Below, one piece after another: positions 36,269-45,190 of a stretch of 64,000 nucleotides of DNA. Within the stretch, counting starts at the first letter, position 1. Every line of letters begins with the position of its first letter. The stretch comes from Panorpa germanica (lineage: Eukaryota > Arthropoda > Insecta > Mecoptera > Panorpidae), in the NCBI GenBank assembly GCA_963678705.1, contig OY783212.1, positions 8,618,001 to 8,682,000 of the forward strand. Direction: 5' to 3'. A program made the translations under genes and the position numbers. The notes under the pieces are model-generated. The model searched no databases, was not told the DNA's origin, and saw nothing but the letters and a program-made list of their open reading frames with translations.

Positions 36269-36524
36269 AGCGCCCACTGGTCAACATTACCACCTCGAAT
36301 TCATCATTCAAACATGGAAGAGAAGGGAAATGGAGAGGAAAGGAAACACAAATTCACAAAGATAACAACTCAATTCTGATTGGTGTCTTCTATTCTTCTA
36401 TTTGACATTGATACCATGTAAATGCCTGCGATTATGTGTATGCCTAAATCCCGTCCCCTCTGCACTTCCTCTCTGACATAATTGAACAATAAATTCGATG
36501 CGGTAATGCCAATCAGTGGACGCA
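36269..36524. mobile_element. MITE family B, about 256 bp, long inverted repeats
   Basis: The left end (GCGCCCACTGGTCAACATTA and on) and the right end read inwards (GCGTCCACTGATTGGCATTA and on) match for nearly 60 bp with moderate divergence, including CGAATT, ATT-TTCAA and AGAGA(G)G. A related end occurs at 2590-2665. The flanks do not give a clear target duplication. No coding frame is present. Confidence 0.65.
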
Positions 36525-36844
36525 TAACTTAATAAATTTATGTGTATGTTTTCGTCATATATAATTAAATAAAGCTACTTTTTCGGTTCTTTTACCACTG
36601 AAGCAAGGCTACTCAAATGTACAACATATACATTTAATATTAACAAAAGTATTGATTTTACAATTAGGCTTCATGAACCATAATCCTAGTATATATAACA
36701 TAATAATAAATATTCCATTCCAGTTAGCGTCTCTCATTTAAAACCGTGTTATATAAATACATCTGTATGTGAGATATTTATTTTAATTATAGATTAACCC
36801 AATTATGGTTTGGATATAATTTCCTGTGCTAAAATTATGTTTCC

Positions 36845-36857
36845 TAAATAAATAAGA
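36845..36857 (+). repeat. Target-site duplication, 5' copy
   Basis: TAAATAAATAAGA, identical to 42611-42623 on the far side of the LINE. The last three bases (AGA) match beyond the simple TAAA pattern, which supports a real duplication. Confidence 0.75.
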
Positions 36858-37062
36858 CACAGTTTACATCGAGTCTTCTTGGTGAGCGCACGTATTTACA
36901 ATAAACAAAACAATAAAATAAATAGTTATCTTTTTTTTTGCAAATTATAATATTTTTTTTTCGTGATTTATTTTTTTTTAAATTATAATTTATATTATTA
37001 TTAAGTGTTATTAATTAGAAGTGAAGTAACTTCTATTTAATTATCACTGGTTAATTAACAAT
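36858..37062 (+). promoter_or_regulatory. LINE 5' UTR with likely internal promoter
   Basis: These are the first 205 bp of the element. I- and jockey-type LINEs carry an internal RNA polymerase II promoter starting at or near base 1, with an initiator (CA at +1) and downstream elements in the first 30-40 bp. Here the start is CACAGTTT, followed by a relatively GC-rich stretch GGTGAGCGCACG, after which the sequence turns extremely AT-rich with T-runs. The promoter role is inferred from the family. Confidence 0.55.
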
Positions 37063-38490
37063 ATGGATATGGAGGTTGAACCTCCCGATAAAAATCCGAT
37101 CAATAAAAACAACTCTGTGACTAACAAATCAATTCCTACAGATAAAACATCCAGTGATATAACAGAAAACTTAAATAACAATAGTGACAATGTTAAAAAA
37201 ATATTTAATAATTTATACAACACAGAAACAAAATATGACTCGTATAAAGTAATGATAGTTAAAAATAATAGTGATGGAAATACATTTTTTAGTTCTCTTA
37301 AATTAGCAGAAATAATATGTAAAATTAGCAATAAATCTAATATAATAGAAATTAAAAAAGTGGGAAGAAATAGAGTAATCGTTCAATGTGCTAATGCAGT
37401 ACTAGCTAACGAAATTACCAAATCAACATTGCTGAAAAACAATGGGTATGAAGCGTTTATCCCATTTTACTGGTGCACAAAAGTTGCTATTATAAAAGGT
37501 GTTGATATTGAATATTCGGAAGATACAATTTTAAATAATATAGAGTGTCCACCTTTTAAAGTAACGAGAGTGCAAAGGTTAAATCGAAAACTAAGAGTTG
37601 ACGGAGCTATTAAATATGAACCCAGTACAACAGTGAAATTATTCTTTGAAGGACTTGCTATTCCTGCTTATGTTTACATGTGGAGAGTGAGACGAGCATG
37701 TGAACCATTTGTACAACAGACGATACAATGTTATAATTGTTTTAAATTTGGACATGCAGCCACAAAATGTAGAGCAAAAGTAGCAAAATGTAAATTCTGC
37801 GGAAGTGAAGATCATTTACGTACTGCATGCACATCTCCTAATCCGACATGCATAAATTGTAAACTTAACCACGAGGCTACAGACAATGAATGTCCTGAAA
37901 AAAAAAGACAAATCAAGATAAAAGATCTCATGGCCCAACACAATCTCAGTTTTTATGAAGCAAAATTAGAATTAACAGAAAAAAATACAGACTATTTATA
38001 CTCAGTAAGAACTCAAAACTCTTTTGAAGCTCTAAACTACAATGAGACTTTTCCCAATATCACTAATAAATACAATAGTATCAACATAATTCCAACATAC
38101 AAACCAAACCCTTTAACCAGAAGAACTAATACCAGAGTGAATAAATCAAATACAGGTAACTCGTTACAAAGATCTTACAGTCAACCACAACCTACGACAT
38201 CCACTAAAGAACCAATTCCAAAAAGAAGAAGAGAAGAAAAGAAACCTAACAATGAAGAAAGCGACACATACCTTAAGATAACTAATCAAGGAAAAAACAG
38301 AAAGCAAATCAACCAAGAGACACCTGATATTACAATGGAAAACAATGATAATGATACCTGCTATACATCAATATATAATAAAAATAATGATGACAAAATT
38401 AAAAATACAAACAAAGACCCAAATATTACATCCCAATCCCTTAGAAGCTACAAGAAACAAATATCTAGTGTACAATGGTTAAACTCGTAA
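37063..38490 (+). CDS. LINE ORF1 protein, nucleic-acid binding, three zinc knuckles
   Basis: The 475-residue protein coats the element's RNA and helps form the ribonucleoprotein that returns to the nucleus. Three zinc knuckles lie in a row. The first is C223-X2-C-X4-H-X4-C236 (CYNCFKFGHAATKC), the second is C243-X2-C-X4-H-X4-C256, and the third is C263-X2-C-X3-H-X6-C277. This set is typical of I/jockey-type ORF1. Residues about 60-210 form a region with RRM-like character and a W-rich end (YMWRVRRACEP). The N-terminus is Asn/Lys-rich, and the last 130 residues are polar and probably disordered. The ATG at 37063 is the first in frame after the T-rich leader. The frame is intact to TAA. Its length suits the family. 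Confidence 0.93.
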   Translation: MDMEVEPPDKNPINKNNSVTNKSIPTDKTSSDITENLNNNSDNVKKIFNNLYNTETKYDSYKVMIVKNNSDGNTFFSSLKLAEIICKISNKSNIIEIKKVGRNRVIVQCANAVLANEITKSTLLKNNGYEAFIPFYWCTKVAIIKGVDIEYSEDTILNNIECPPFKVTRVQRLNRKLRVDGAIKYEPSTTVKLFFEGLAIPAYVYMWRVRRACEPFVQQTIQCYNCFKFGHAATKCRAKVAKCKFCGSEDHLRTACTSPNPTCINCKLNHEATDNECPEKKRQIKIKDLMAQHNLSFYEAKLELTEKNTDYLYSVRTQNSFEALNYNETFPNITNKYNSINIIPTYKPNPLTRRTNTRVNKSNTGNSLQRSYSQPQPTTSTKEPIPKRRREEKKPNNEESDTYLKITNQGKNRKQINQETPDITMENNDNDTCYTSIYNKNNDDKIKNTNKDPNITSQSLRSYKKQISSVQWLNS

Positions 38491-38696
38491 GAAAACATCG
38501 ATATATAAATTAAGTTTATTTTTAAAAAAATCTATTCACATCACTAAACCTAATCGTTTAATAAATTTACTAAAATATTAAATCAACAATAATTATATAA
38601 ACTGAGAGAAAATAAAATAAAATAAAATATATAAATAAATCTAACAACAAGACCAAGGACAGATATAAAAATCAATAATTAATTAAAACAGTTAAA
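38491..38696 (+). other. ORF1-ORF2 spacer of the LINE
   Basis: A 206-bp A-rich gap with stops in all frames. Spacers of this kind are known in I elements, where ORF2 is thought to be translated by reinitiation or internal entry. No fusion or overlap is possible here. Confidence 0.7.
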
Positions 38697-40139
38697 ATGA
38701 TAAATTTTATTCAATGGAATTGCAGAGGAGTCAGATATATTAAAGAGGAACTACAACATATGTTACAGAAGCATAACATACATATATGCATACTATCAGA
38801 AACGTTTTTAACAAAAAATATCAATTTCAACATCAAAGGTTATTTTATTGAAAGAGAAGATAGGATACAGAATACAAACTATAATCCCCACGGGGGTGTT
38901 GCTATCTTGATTCATAAATCTATAAAATATAAACGAGTAATGCTAAATAACCCATTTAATTCGGTCGAAATAGTTGGAATAATTTTAACACATAACGAAA
39001 CTGATGTAATATGTATTTTATCAATCTATGCTAAACCGAATCATAAACTATCTAATTCTAATTGGTCACAGATAAAACAACAAATAGATGTTCCTGTTAT
39101 ACTTGCTGGAGATTTTAACGCGACTAATCTTGCTTGGGATATAAATTGTCCAGGTAGTCAGTATGAAGGTAACGAATTGTTAGATTTCATAGAAAACGAA
39201 AATCTAAATATTATCAACGATAATAAACCAACTAGAGTAAGCAATCTCAGTACAAGGGACAGTATATTGGATCTCACATTGGTATCAATGACGTTAACAC
39301 AACAAATTACTTCGTGGCAAGTTCTTGCAGATAGCTTAGGTAGTGATCACTACCCAATTTTTTTCTGTTTGAATGACTATAATAAAGACCGTTACCGTAC
39401 ATCTGAATATTTAACGAGGAGAAATTTCCGAAAAGCAGATTGGGAGAAATATAGCCTTGAAATAGAAAGCAGAATTTCAAACCTTAGCACAAATGGAATC
39501 ACAAGTAATCCCCAAGATGTTGAAAACAAATACAACCAATTTAGAGATGTTATTAATAATTCGGCAGACATACATATCCCATCTACCAGATTGTATAATA
39601 TAACTCCTAATAAAATAAAACCGTCTTGGTGGGACACTGAGTGCAATAAAATGATAGCTCAAAGAAAATTAGCACTAACTATTTTTAATAAAAACATGAC
39701 AATGGCGAATTATTTAAATTATAAAAAACATCAAGCTAAAACCAGACGATATTTTAGAGCCAGAAAAAAAATAGAATGGCAAAATTTCTGCGAGAATTTA
39801 AACCCAAATACAACAACCAACATTGTCTGGAATAATATAAGAAAAATTAACAATAAAAGCTATAGTACTAAAAGGATAAGTGATAATGAAAATTTAATAG
39901 AAGAATTCATTAAAAAAAAATTTCCACAGAACAACAATTTAAATATTACTACCACCACCATCGTAAAAGATAATTTTCTAGATAATAACATAAATAAAAA
40001 TGAAGTAAAATTCGCGTTAAATCATAATAAAAACAGTAGCACAGGATTTGATAGAATAAATTACAAAATGATACAAAACTTACCTGACAATGCAATAAAT
40101 CATCTTACACAAATACAATCTGTCATTAAACACTGCTGA
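38697..40139 (+). CDS. LINE ORF2, N-terminal part: apurinic-type endonuclease
   Basis: These 480 residues open ORF2. The endonuclease nicks the target DNA so that reverse transcription can be primed there. The exonuclease-endonuclease-phosphatase fold is clear. N8 lies in QWNCRG, E35 in ILSET, D139 and N141 in LAGDFNA, and S216-D217-H218 in the final SDH motif, so all key catalytic residues are kept. From about residue 225 to 440 comes the linker, with a conserved WWDTEC segment near 312. The RT domain then begins (SSTGFDRINYKMIQNLPD). The frame ends at a TGA caused by a frameshift around 40107-40116; the conserved continuation is in the next entry. Originally this was one polypeptide. Confidence 0.93.
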   Translation: MINFIQWNCRGVRYIKEELQHMLQKHNIHICILSETFLTKNINFNIKGYFIEREDRIQNTNYNPHGGVAILIHKSIKYKRVMLNNPFNSVEIVGIILTHNETDVICILSIYAKPNHKLSNSNWSQIKQQIDVPVILAGDFNATNLAWDINCPGSQYEGNELLDFIENENLNIINDNKPTRVSNLSTRDSILDLTLVSMTLTQQITSWQVLADSLGSDHYPIFFCLNDYNKDRYRTSEYLTRRNFRKADWEKYSLEIESRISNLSTNGITSNPQDVENKYNQFRDVINNSADIHIPSTRLYNITPNKIKPSWWDTECNKMIAQRKLALTIFNKNMTMANYLNYKKHQAKTRRYFRARKKIEWQNFCENLNPNTTTNIVWNNIRKINNKSYSTKRISDNENLIEEFIKKKFPQNNNLNITTTTIVKDNFLDNNINKNEVKFALNHNKNSSTGFDRINYKMIQNLPDNAINHLTQIQSVIKHC

Positions 40140-42423
40140 TATACCATTAGACTGGAAAAAACATATCGTTGTTCCTATATTAAAAACAGGAAAAGATCCA
40201 AACAAAGAAGAATCATTCAGACCAATTACTTTACTATCATGTATGGGCAAAACTATGGAATCCATCATCAAAAACAGACTGGAGTGGTATCTCGAACATC
40301 ATAAAAGATTACCTGAGTTACAATTTGCGTTTAGAAAAACAAGAAGTACACAGCATAACTTAAACATATTGAATATCGATATTCAAAGAACATACAGTAA
40401 AAATCATTATATGATAGCTGCTTTCATTGACATTGAAGCTGCTTATGACAATGTTAATCTAAAAATATTAAAAGAAAAAGTAGAAAACATAGGTATATCT
40501 TCCAAAATATCCAACTGGATTATAAACTACTTCCAAAATAGAGAAATAACAGTTAGATACAATAATAAGTTAACTGGTCCTATACTATGTAATCACGGAA
40601 TTCCACAAGGCTCAATATTATCTCCCTTATTATTCAACATATACACAGAAAAGTTAACAACATTATCAGATAACAACACAACAGTACTGATGTATGCAGA
40701 TGACATGGTTATTTATAGTATGGGTCATACACAAGATATAGCTCAAAACAGATTACAATCGAAATTAAGAAAACTAGATATTTTATTAAAGGAAATCAAA
40801 TTAAATATATCGTCAGAAAAAAGTAAAATAGTTATATTTACAAGGCATAGAATAAACTGCAGTCCAAAAATAACCATCAGAAATAAAAATATAACTGTTA
40901 CTTCAAATACCAAATTTCTGGGTATATTCTTTGATACGAAAAGCACTTGGGCGAAAGAAATTGCACATATTATTAACAAATGTCAAAAAGGCTTAAATTT
41001 GATGCGATGTATAGCAGGATACAAATGGGGCGCACACCCAACAACCTTAATAAAAATATATAAAGCTATTGTTAGACCGCATATTGACTATTCTAGTACT
41101 ATGATCTGTACCGCAAATAACTCAAGATTAAAAAAAATTGAAATTATACAAAACAAATGTTTAAGAATAATATTAGGTGCAATGGTTTCAACACCAATCC
41201 AAATCCTCAACTATCAAACTAATATTCCTCCGGTAAATATCAGAATACAACAAATATCAGACAGTTTCTTTTGTAAAAACAGACATAACTCATGTGGCCC
41301 CTTAAATACAAGATTATCTAAACTATATGTTCTTTATAATAAACCATATTGGACAACTCATAAAAAACCGGCACTTTTAACTAGTTTTGATAGATATAAT
41401 AACTTGAACTTAGAGGTACACAACATTATACCTTTTTTCAAATTTCCATTAGAAATAAGCATGACAACAATACATACAGAAATAAATTTGTTCAAGAAGA
41501 ATGACAGTAAGGAAATAACTTATCAAAAATATATGGAATATATAACAAAAGATGATATAAACTGGAGTATATGGTTTACCGATGGTTCATTCGAAAAAAA
41601 CTCTAAAACTGGAGGAATTGGCATTTTCAATTATAATACAGATCAACAGTACAAATACAAACTTAACAACATCACAAATTCTTATAATACAGAAATAACA
41701 GCAATTATGAAATTACTAGAAATAATACAAAAAACTGACAATAAAAATATATTAATCTTCACAGATTCTCGTAGTGTTTGTGTATCTTTAAATAACAATA
41801 AATTCAAAAACAATAATAATAACAAAATATGTTCAATTAAAGAATATCTTTTAAAAATGGAAAAAAATGATATCAATGTTAAACTTATTTGGATTCCTGG
41901 ACATGTAGGCATAAAAGGAAACGAAATGGCTGACAAACTGGCCAAAGAAGCTTGTGTAGATGGGGAAATAATCGAAATAAATTGGTCAATAAATGATTCC
42001 AAAAAAATAATTAAAGAAAATTGTATGGCAGAATGGCAGAATATATATAATGAGAAAAGTCAAAGTACTGGAAAATTTTTTTTTGCAGCGAATCAAAAAA
42101 TTCCAACAACCACATGGTTTAATAAAAATCATTCACGGAGATATATTTCAACAAATTGTCGAATGAAATCTGGGCATTCTAGATGTCCAGCTCATCTATA
42201 CAAAATAAATATAAAAGACACACCAAATTGTAGATGTGGAGAAGAAGGGTCTTTGGACCATATAATTCTAGGGTGTCATCTTTTAACATCAAAAATTGAT
42301 AGACTTTTAAATGATTTATGTAATGTAACACAGTTCCCAGTCAATATGTCCTGTTTAATGACAAGTGAAGCAACGGCGGAAATATTAACAAACTTTGTGA
42401 TAGAAAATAATATAGAAGTGTAA
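40114..42423 (+). CDS. LINE ORF2, C-terminal part: reverse transcriptase, RNase H, CCHC
   Basis: This is the rest of ORF2, in a shifted frame. The first ATG is 40243, but homology begins at about 40114 (YNLSLNTADIPLDWKKHIVV). Positions below count from that ATG. RT motifs present are FIDIEAAYD (D63), GIPQGSILSPLLF (119-131), YADD (151-154) and LGIFFD (226-231). RNase H follows with D447 (WFTDGS), E484, D508 (IFTDSR) and D564 in the GHVGIKGNEMADKLAKEA block, so the catalytic set is complete. A C-terminal zinc motif is CRCGEEGSLDHIILGC (663-678). The RT copies the element RNA at the nicked target, and RNase H removes the RNA. The long frame is uninterrupted to TAA. Confidence 0.93.
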   Translation, partial: YNLSLNTADIPLDWKKHIVVPILKTGKDPNKEESFRPITLLSCMGKTMESIIKNRLEWYLEHHKRLPELQFAFRKTRSTQHNLNILNIDIQRTYSKNHYMIAAFIDIEAAYDNVNLKILKEKVENIGISSKISNWIINYFQNREITVRYNNKLTGPILCNHGIPQGSILSPLLFNIYTEKLTTLSDNNTTVLMYADDMVIYSMGHTQDIAQNRLQSKLRKLDILLKEIKLNISSEKSKIVIFTRHRINCSPKITIRNKNITVTSNTKFLGIFFDTKSTWAKEIAHIINKCQKGLNLMRCIAGYKWGAHPTTLIKIYKAIVRPHIDYSSTMICTANNSRLKKIEIIQNKCLRIILGAMVSTPIQILNYQTNIPPVNIRIQQISDSFFCKNRHNSCGPLNTRLSKLYVLYNKPYWTTHKKPALLTSFDRYNNLNLEVHNIIPFFKFPLEISMTTIHTEINLFKKNDSKEITYQKYMEYITKDDINWSIWFTDGSFEKNSKTGGIGIFNYNTDQQYKYKLNNITNSYNTEITAIMKLLEIIQKTDNKNILIFTDSRSVCVSLNNNKFKNNNNNKICSIKEYLLKMEKNDINVKLIWIPGHVGIKGNEMADKLAKEACVDGEIIEINWSINDSKKIIKENCMAEWQNIYNEKSQSTGKFFFAANQKIPTTTWFNKNHSRRYISTNCRMKSGHSRCPAHLYKINIKDTPNCRCGEEGSLDHIILGCHLLTSKIDRLLNDLCNVTQFPVNMSCLMTSEATAEILTNFVIENNIEV

Positions 42424-42610
42424 TTTAAGTTAAAATATTTTATTTAGTATGTATTTAATTTTAAGTTTAATTTTTTAAAAGAATCATTTTGTTTTGTATT
42501 TATTAGAACAATTATAATTTATATGTAAATTTTTATATAATTTTACAAATAAAAGCAATGGCAAGAAGGCTGAATAAGCCAAAGCCTAAATAAAAAAAAA
42601 AAAAAATAAA
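42424..42610 (+). other. LINE 3' UTR, hairpin and A-rich tail
   Basis: The stretch has AATAAA-type signals at about 42548 (CAAATAAAAG). Near the end, GGCTGAATAAGCC (42569-42580) can fold into a GGCT/AGCC hairpin and is followed by a second AAGCC. LINE enzymes often recognise such a 3' structure on their RNA. The tail is a 13-15 A run followed by TAAA units. The junction with the target cannot be fixed to the base, because the duplicated target is also made of TAAA units. Confidence 0.7.
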
Positions 42611-42623
42611 TAAATAAATAAGA
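42611..42623 (+). repeat. Target-site duplication, 3' copy
   Basis: TAAATAAATAAGA, identical to 36845-36857. After it the sequence returns to ordinary flanking DNA (GAAACATC). Confidence 0.75.
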
Positions 42624-42722
42624 GAAACATCTATTAATAAATGTACAAATTTATAAGCAAACGCATTAGTGATGTAAGAGGGGGAAAGGAAGAGTAAGAC
42701 AGAAGAGCTCTTAGACTTTTAT

Positions 42723-42862
42723 CCTATGTCTACACATGCGTGTTCGTGCTATTTGACGATTGTAAGATTGTAAAACGTTCGTGTTCGTGTATATGAATCT
42801 CTGCACTGTAAACACGAACTATATCTGAACATTCGTACCCGAACACGCATGTGTGGTTTAGG
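42723..42862. mobile_element. Small foldback MITE, about 140 bp
   Basis: The inverted ends share CCTA and, after a few variable bases, a perfect 15-bp block ACACATGCGTGTTCG (42732-42746, inverse at 42840-42854). The interior also holds GTTCGTGTTCGTGTAT and its partial inverse AAACACGAAC. No target duplication is clear. Autonomous relatives are unknown to me. Confidence 0.6.
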
Positions 42863-44410
42863 TCTTACAGTGTAGTCAGCTCAGACATTATGAAATTATA
42901 TTGTCTTAAGTGTTTGGTTAGAGGAATGCAGAGATTACATGGTGAATAGTATTTAATGGTGTAAATTAATTATTAATAAGAATTGAAGTTGTATACTAAA
43001 ACATTAATTATCAATTTTTAAATTGTTTATAATATTAACACAGGTGTAACACAGGTAGTACTAATAGCTACATTAGATGTCACCTTCAATACTTGTTTAT
43101 TAGCAGACGATGAAGTACAACATGCGCTAGTGACAACAAAGACGTCTACCAGCAATTCTTATAACAGTAGGGTCATTACTGATCCACTTAGCAGATGATG
43201 ATCTTGGAAATGATTTTATATGATTTAAAATCGCTCATCTAGCACTTTCTCGCAAAGGAGTACTAGGTGAATGACTGATGCTATACTGTTATCAAATTTT
43301 TTGAAATATTTTTAATCAATAAAATTGCTTATTACTAGATACTGAGGAGAAGAGAATTTTTATTTGAATAAGCATTAAATGCTTTAAAGCATTAAATGCA
43401 TACTGCTTACATATTTTCTTTTTATTCGCGATGGAAATTAATTATGTTATTAACGAGCCATTCATAAATTTTATATTTCTTTGTTGTCAAAATTTTAATT
43501 TCCTCCTAAAAAGACACGTAGAATTTCTTTTAGATCTCTTCTTTTTAACTCTAATTGTTATTATTATTAATTAACTACCATAATTTTGAGTTAAAGCTCT
43601 AAAAGCACACTTATTGAAAAAATATAAATACTATAAAGAAGACTCCGACTCCTAAGAAGCTCTGGTTTTCACATCTGGTAAAAGGGTCAAAAGGTCAAAA
43701 GTCTAAAGTTAACAATGTATAACGTATTGGATATAATGGAATGTATGACGTTGGTTTCGACCCTCATAAAAAATGAACACCAAATCAATCTTTTATAAAG
43801 TCATTACCAAACTATATGATTTAACTACCCCTCAAATTTCAACTTGATCAGGGGCCCTGAAACCCATAATGCTCCACTACAGCTTCGTTGTTCATTAAAT
43901 ATATTTGTAACAGACATAAAGTGTTAGTGTAGAAAATTTTTTCAGCTAAGGTCACTTATCATGGTCACTGCATATACTAAAGTTTCTGTAATGCCAAATG
44001 CTGAATATATTGATTCAATAATCACTATTCACAAATAATTTTATATAGGTTAGTAAAAATAAACCTTCAAACTTCAATGATTGTTGGCTTTATGTTATGT
44101 ACTCGTAACTATTTATATGTTGAAAGTTTTAAGTTATTTGGCATTTTGGCAGATAGTTTATAAATGTTTGAAGGATTCTTGTTACATACCTTATGTTTAA
44201 CTCAGACTCTTTCCTAGAGAGTTGATTTGCTGTCGACCCTGTACTGACTACACTGCGCCTCTTGTCAGCAGCCAACACTCAACAAATCAAACTTTAACAG
44301 AAATTCATTTGTTTTGTTTGTTAAAAATGTAACATTGATGAAATGACAGTTCCATTTTTATTCAAGGAGAAGGCCTGTTAATAATGTACACTGCAATGTA
44401 TAATGTGACA
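42863..44410. other. AT-rich non-coding DNA
   Basis: No gene or repeat boundary is recognised. TAAAGCATTAAATGC repeats briefly at about 43370-43400. Confidence 0.5.
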
Positions 44411-44540
44411 ACATAGTGGCCTAGAGCATTGAGGCGTTGACTCCAGGCTTATATGTCTTTGAGATCGATTCACGGAGCAACGCTATATTTTCTGAGCAAG
44501 TTATTTTGTTTAATAGAATTATTATGAAATATTATTAAAC
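44411..44540 (+). mobile_element. tRNA-related SINE, best-preserved 5' part
   Basis: The A box TGGCCTAGAGC starts at 44417 and the B box GAGATCGATTC at 44461. The spacing of about 44 bp suits a tRNA-derived polymerase III promoter. The segment between (GAGGCGTTGACTCCAGG) is tRNA-like. It is followed by the shared 3' block TATATTTTCTG, here diverged. With the copies at 14747, 20975, 28450 and 63540 it defines a family, probably mobilised by a LINE. Confidence 0.6.
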
Positions 44541-45014
44541 TTTATTTAAGTGTTAATTTTGAGATATTTTTACTGTTTATTATATTACATACTTTTTTGT
44601 TGAATTTTATCTTGTATAAGAAAAAGTAAAAAAAAAAATTACAAACGAAATAGTAGACTTCAAGTTGTAGTCTTTCTAGGAAAATCTTTAACTTAAATCG
44701 AAAATAATGAGCCTTTGTTTCTTTTTGATATTTTTACTTGATTATTTTTATTGAAAATATTTTTCCTAAATATCTGCATACCCTATTAGTAATATGATAT
44801 TCTTATTTTACAATATTTACTTATGAGAATAATAACCTTCATTTTATTTCCTCCGTGCGCGATAGCAACGCCAAAAAATTTAAGAACTAAAGGGGATACT
44901 TTTTACTTTATAGCAACGCAGTTAAATGTAATTTAAGATTTTAATTTTTTTTTTTTAATTATTTTGTTGATATGTAAGGAAACATAACCAAATAAATTAG
45001 GGGCTTATTTTGTA
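44541..45014. other. AT-rich non-coding DNA
   Basis: Nothing recognised. Confidence 0.5.
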
Positions 45015-45190
45015 ACTGCTTACCTGACGTCTGTTATGGTAACTTCTGACGATTTTTCAATGGCCTATATTTTCTAAATTAGCCATCAGAAGACTTTGTA
45101 TAAAGAGCAAAATGAATCCCATACCTTGAAACTAATTTGTAAATTATTGGGCTTTGAAAAATCGTCAGAAGTTAACGTCAGGCATTAATA
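45015..45190. mobile_element. Foldback MITE, about 175 bp
   Basis: A perfect 21-bp inverted repeat (45040-45060 and 45154-45174, core CTTCTGACGATTTTTC) lies inside weaker outer matches (CTGACG near 45024 against CGTCAG near 45176; GGCC against GGGC on the inside). The left arm has about 10 extra bases between its outer and inner parts. It has no coding capacity and its family is unknown. Confidence 0.6.

Larger units (their letters stand above)
36858..42610 (+). mobile_element. Full-length I-superfamily LINE, nearly intact
   Basis: This is a non-LTR retrotransposon of about 5.75 kb. In order it has: a candidate 5' UTR from CACAGTTTACATCGAGTC; ORF1 (37063-38490) with three zinc knuckles; a 206-bp spacer; ORF2 with endonuclease (38697-40139) and RT-RNase H-CCHC (about 40114-42423); a short 3' UTR; and an A-rich tail merging into TAAA units. 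An RNase H downstream of the RT plus a CCHC-bearing ORF1 place it in the I superfamily; the jockey clade lacks RNase H. Identical 13-bp repeats flank it. The coding strand is strongly A-rich. One frameshift, inside ORF2, is the only visible lesion, so the insertion is probably recent. Confidence 0.95.

Noticed and set aside
37044-37331. 95-codon - strand frame
   Set aside because: Antisense shadow of LINE ORF1.
40107-40120. Programmed frameshift in LINE ORF2
   Set aside because: No slippery heptamer or adjacent structure; a simple dinucleotide loss explains it.
41682-42002. 106-codon - strand frame
   Set aside because: Antisense shadow of the RNase H region of LINE ORF2.
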